Positions 6,720 through 8,223 of a DNA stretch of 8,223 bases are shown here, one piece after another. Each line of letters starts with the position of its first letter. The first letter of the stretch is position 1. Origin of the DNA: Thermoleptolyngbya sp046719575 (GTDB taxonomy: Bacteria > Cyanobacteriota > Cyanobacteriia > Elainellales > Elainellaceae); the NCBI GenBank assembly GCA_046719575.1, contig JBDNCP010000195.1, positions 1 through 8,223 on the forward strand. Reading direction: 5' to 3'. A model generated the notes under the pieces. It worked only from the letters and a program-made list of their open reading frames with translations, did not search any database and was not told the DNA's origin. Both the position numbers and the translations under genes were made by a program.

Positions 6720-6837
6720 TAAGACTTTCGCAGGGGGAGTCTAAAACGCCGATTCCCCCTTAGCCCCTCTTAAAAAGGAGGGAATGCTAGAAGCCCCCTT
6801 TTAAGGGGGGTTGGGGGATCTAGCTGCGTCAGTCTTA
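6720..6837. mobile_element. MITE-like palindromic miniature element C, also a candidate terminator for desC
   Basis: TAAGACTTTCGCA (6720-6732) and TGCGTCAGTCTTA (6825-6837) are inverted repeats matching at 11 of 13. Inside, 6751-6783 and 6793-6820 are imperfect inverted copies of a GATTCCCCCTTAGCCCC-type sequence with TTAAAA cores, so the whole unit folds back on itself. A TA dinucleotide marks each end (6720-6721 and 6836-6837), as expected for elements that insert at TA. The right end lies 2 bp past the desaturase stop codon, so the fold may end or attenuate desaturase transcription before the methyltransferase gene. The terminal repeat matches that of element A at 10 of 12 positions at each end. 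Confidence 0.65.
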
Positions 6838-6839
6838 TC

Positions 6840-7667
6840 CTATTGATTCGCTTTGAACGCGGGCATGGTTTTTACCTGAGTCGCCAGACCCACCCCTTGC
6901 AGGGCGCGAATCACTAGCCAGGCCACGTCAAGCTCCCACCAGCGCTGCCCAAACTGAGCCGAAGCCTGGAACGCATGATGGTTATTGTGCCAGCCTTCGC
7001 CAAAGGTGAGTAGCGCCACCCACCAGCAGTTTGTCGCGCGATCGCCCGTCTGATACGTCCGATAGCCCACCATGTGGCAGGCGCTGTTGACAAAGAAGGT
7101 GCTGTGGAAGCCCACAAACAGTCGCACAAAAATCCCCCACACCAGGAACGGCATCCCGCCCAGCGCATAGAGCAGCACCGCCAGCGCTACCTGCATCCAG
7201 ATGTAGTTGCGATGGCAAAAGCGATAAACCGGGTCATTGGCAATGTCTTTGGTGTAGCGGGCAAGCTGAGACTGGCTCGGCACTTGATGCATCAGCCAGC
7301 CGATGTGACACCACCAAAAGCCCAGGCTAGAGTCGTGCGGGTCGCCGGCCTCGTCGGAATGCAGGTGGTGCATCCGGTGATAGCCGACCCAGCCCTTGAC
7401 TGCGCCCTGGCCCGCCAGTGTGCCGCAGATGATCAAAAAGTATTCCAGCCATTGCGGCACCTTGAGGCTGCGGTGGGTGGCGAGTCGATGGAAGCCGAGG
7501 GAAATACCCAGCCCGATGGTGATGAAATGCAAGAACACCGCCAGCGCCACGGCCGACCAGCTAAAAAAGGCAGGAACAAAGGCCAGCAAAGCAGCCAGGT
7601 GCAAAAACAGAGTGGAGCTAATCACGTCCCAGCGGGGACGCGGCACGTTGAAATGGGCATCGGTCAT
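6840..7667 (-). CDS. desC: Delta-9 acyl-lipid (DesC-type) fatty acid desaturase
   Basis: A 275-residue membrane di-iron desaturase that introduces the first cis double bond (delta-9) into acyl chains bound to glycerolipids, with ferredoxin as the usual cyanobacterial electron donor. All three histidine boxes are present: HRLATH (60-65), HRMHH (97-101) and HNNHH (227-231). His198 in NSACHMVG is a further family ligand. Hydrophobic pairs at about 18-58 and 157-192 form the membrane helices, and the length is typical of DesC. The start is ATG 7667: AGGAG lies 10 nt upstream, and MTDAHFNVPRPRWD leads directly to the first helix. The frame stays open a further 72 codons upstream, but that would run through the neighbouring gene and looks non-coding. 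The gene lies 82 bp downstream of the hypothetical gene and 267 bp upstream of the CFA-family gene, which probably acts on its product. Other desaturase positions are possible, but the box pattern is DesC-like. Confidence 0.93.
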   Translation of the reverse strand: MTDAHFNVPRPRWDVISSTLFLHLAALLAFVPAFFSWSAVALAVFLHFITIGLGISLGFHRLATHRSLKVPQWLEYFLIICGTLAGQGAVKGWVGYHRMHHLHSDEAGDPHDSSLGFWWCHIGWLMHQVPSQSQLARYTKDIANDPVYRFCHRNYIWMQVALAVLLYALGGMPFLVWGIFVRLFVGFHSTFFVNSACHMVGYRTYQTGDRATNCWWVALLTFGEGWHNNHHAFQASAQFGQRWWELDVAWLVIRALQGVGLATQVKTMPAFKANQ

Positions 7668-7677
7668 GCGAAACAGA

Positions 7678-7682
7678 CTCCT
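7678..7682 (-). promoter_or_regulatory. Shine-Dalgarno of desC
   Basis: On the minus strand AGGAG is followed by 10 nt and then ATG (7667-7665). It is the clearest ribosome binding site in the window and decides the desaturase start in favour of 7667 over any upstream codon. Confidence 0.7.
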
Positions 7683-7704
7683 GGCTTGTGTCGGTAGGGA
7701 AAAT

Positions 7705-7732
7705 TGAGAGAAATCGGCTGAGAGAAATCGGC
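7705..7732. repeat. Perfect 14-bp direct repeat in the desC leader
   Basis: TGAGAGAAATCGGC occurs twice head to tail, at 7705-7718 and 7719-7732, in the 82 bp between the hypothetical gene and desC. On the desC strand it reads GCCGATTTCTCTCA twice, about 40-65 nt before the start codon. A repeated site in this position could bind a regulator, or be a simple duplication. Confidence 0.75.
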
Positions 7733-7749
7733 GGCGGAGAAGCGGCTGG

Positions 7750-8223
7750 CTAATCCATCGGATGAAACGCTGTGAATTGGGGCAGGAACTCGGCCCGGCG
7801 CTGCTCGACCTGGCGATGGCAGTCGGCGGGAGAAATCGCCAAATGCTGAAGCAGGTTGATATCGACCGTGCCGTTGTTCTCAATCAGCAGCACGATGGAT
7901 TGGGTTGGGTCATGCTGGGCGATCGCCTCCATCAGTCGGGCGATCGCCGCTTCATCTAGCAAATCTGGCTGGATTAACTGGACTTCGACTGCCAGCGATC
8001 GCAGAAACTCTGGCACTCTTGCCAGCGCCACAAACTGTGCCGAAAAGGGCGCTGTTTCGAGACTCCAATCCATCGTGTGGGGATGGGCGATCGCCATGCG
8101 ACAGACCAGCAGACCCCGCCCTTGGGTGGTGTAGCCCTGCCAGGCTGCATACCCCAACATCAGCATGTTTTGGTGAATAAACAAGTTTTGCCAGTAGCCC
8201 AATAGGCCCTGCCAAACACAATC
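7750..8223 (-). CDS. Hypothetical protein, C-terminal part (runs off the right edge)
   Basis: The frame is open from the window edge to TAG at 7752-7750, giving the last 157 residues; the true start is outside. A TTG at 8202 is in frame but is not needed as a start. The visible part begins with an aromatic, glutamine-rich stretch (WQGLLGYWQNLF, then MLGYAAWQGYTTQGRG), continues through two aliphatic strands (LLVCRMAIAH; FVALARV), an acidic helix (PDLLDEAAIARLMEAIAQ) and SIVLLIENNGTVDINLLQ, and ends hydrophilic. There is no membrane helix or known catalytic motif, so it looks like a soluble alpha/beta protein. I do not recognise the family. Four HIP1 sites fall inside it, and it reads in the same direction as desC, which follows after 82 bp. 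It could be co-transcribed with the lipid genes. Confidence 0.7.
   Translation of the reverse strand, partial: DCVWQGLLGYWQNLFIHQNMLMLGYAAWQGYTTQGRGLLVCRMAIAHPHTMDWSLETAPFSAQFVALARVPEFLRSLAVEVQLIQPDLLDEAAIARLMEAIAQHDPTQSIVLLIENNGTVDINLLQHLAISPADCHRQVEQRRAEFLPQFTAFHPMD

Larger units (their letters stand above)
908..8094. repeat. HIP1 octamers (dispersed GCGATCGC)
   Basis: Copies of GCGATCGC begin at 908, 977, 1233, 2609, 3984, 4434, 4562, 5222, 5793, 6490, 7038, 7919, 7940, 7995 and 8087. Nearly all are inside coding regions and most are flanked by G on the left or C on the right. This density is far above chance and is a hallmark of many cyanobacterial genomes. The entry spans the first to the last copy; the sites are dispersed, not contiguous. 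Confidence 0.9.

Noticed and set aside
7074..7697. Plus-strand 207-codon open frame opposite the desaturase
   Set aside because: It lies entirely over a gene with three intact histidine boxes, and its translation is low-complexity (Gln/His/Arg/Ala-rich), typical of the antisense of a GC-rich gene.
7668..7883. 72-codon upstream extension of the desaturase frame
   Set aside because: It overlaps the coding end of the neighbouring gene, its protein is Arg/Ser-rich and unlike any desaturase N-terminus, and a good Shine-Dalgarno sits before ATG 7667.
7952..8221. Second minus-strand frame overlapping the right-edge gene
   Set aside because: It is in a different frame from the longer open frame (8223-7750), which has better composition and reaches a stop with sensible spacing to desC. 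Both cannot be real over the same stretch.
1..8223. tRNA, rRNA, riboswitch or integrated phage
   Set aside because: I saw no cloverleaf, rRNA-like stretch, known riboswitch core, integrase or structural phage gene on either strand by eye.

Overview
The window looks like chromosomal DNA from a cyanobacterium. The strongest sign is the HIP1 octamer GCGATCGC, which I count 15 times in 8.2 kb, both inside genes and between them. The gene content agrees: a thylakoid-lumen type cyclophilin (TLP40/CYP38 kind), a DUF3611/TIC21-like membrane protein and a DesC-type acyl-lipid desaturase. The moderately high GC content and the small palindromic elements would suit a filamentous Leptolyngbya-like genome, but the genus is a guess.

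Layout. Positions 1-548 carry no convincing gene. They hold a 14-bp tandem repeat, a small hairpin element with terminal inverted repeats (285-374) and an 18-bp tandem duplication. Four plus-strand genes follow: a GT39/ArnT-like membrane glycosyltransferase (549-2354), the exported cyclophilin (2498-3610), a CPBP (CAAX-type) intramembrane protease (3652-4461) and the DUF3611 protein (4546-5199). A 65-bp convergent gap containing a HIP1 palindrome separates these from a minus-strand group. Read in its own direction, that group is a hypothetical protein entering from the right edge (8223-7750), a delta-9 desaturase (7667-6840) and a cyclopropane-fatty-acid-synthase-family methyltransferase (6572-5265). 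The 267-bp gap between desaturase and methyltransferase is largely filled by two palindromic miniature elements.

How the genes may work together. The minus-strand pair is a plausible lipid-modification module: DesC makes a cis double bond at C9 of lipid-bound acyl chains, and CFA-type enzymes add a methylene or methyl carbon from S-adenosylmethionine across such a bond. The plus-strand trio (cyclophilin, CPBP protease, DUF3611) all have relatives in plastid membranes or lumen, so they may serve photosynthetic-membrane upkeep; their short spacing allows co-transcription. The glycosyltransferase probably transfers a sugar from a polyprenyl-phosphate donor outside the cytoplasmic membrane.

I see no RNA gene, CRISPR array, transposase, phage gene or defence system. 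The most notable items are the desaturase-CFA pairing in a cyanobacterium, the chloroplast-related trio, and two miniature elements more than 6 kb apart that share the same terminal repeat.
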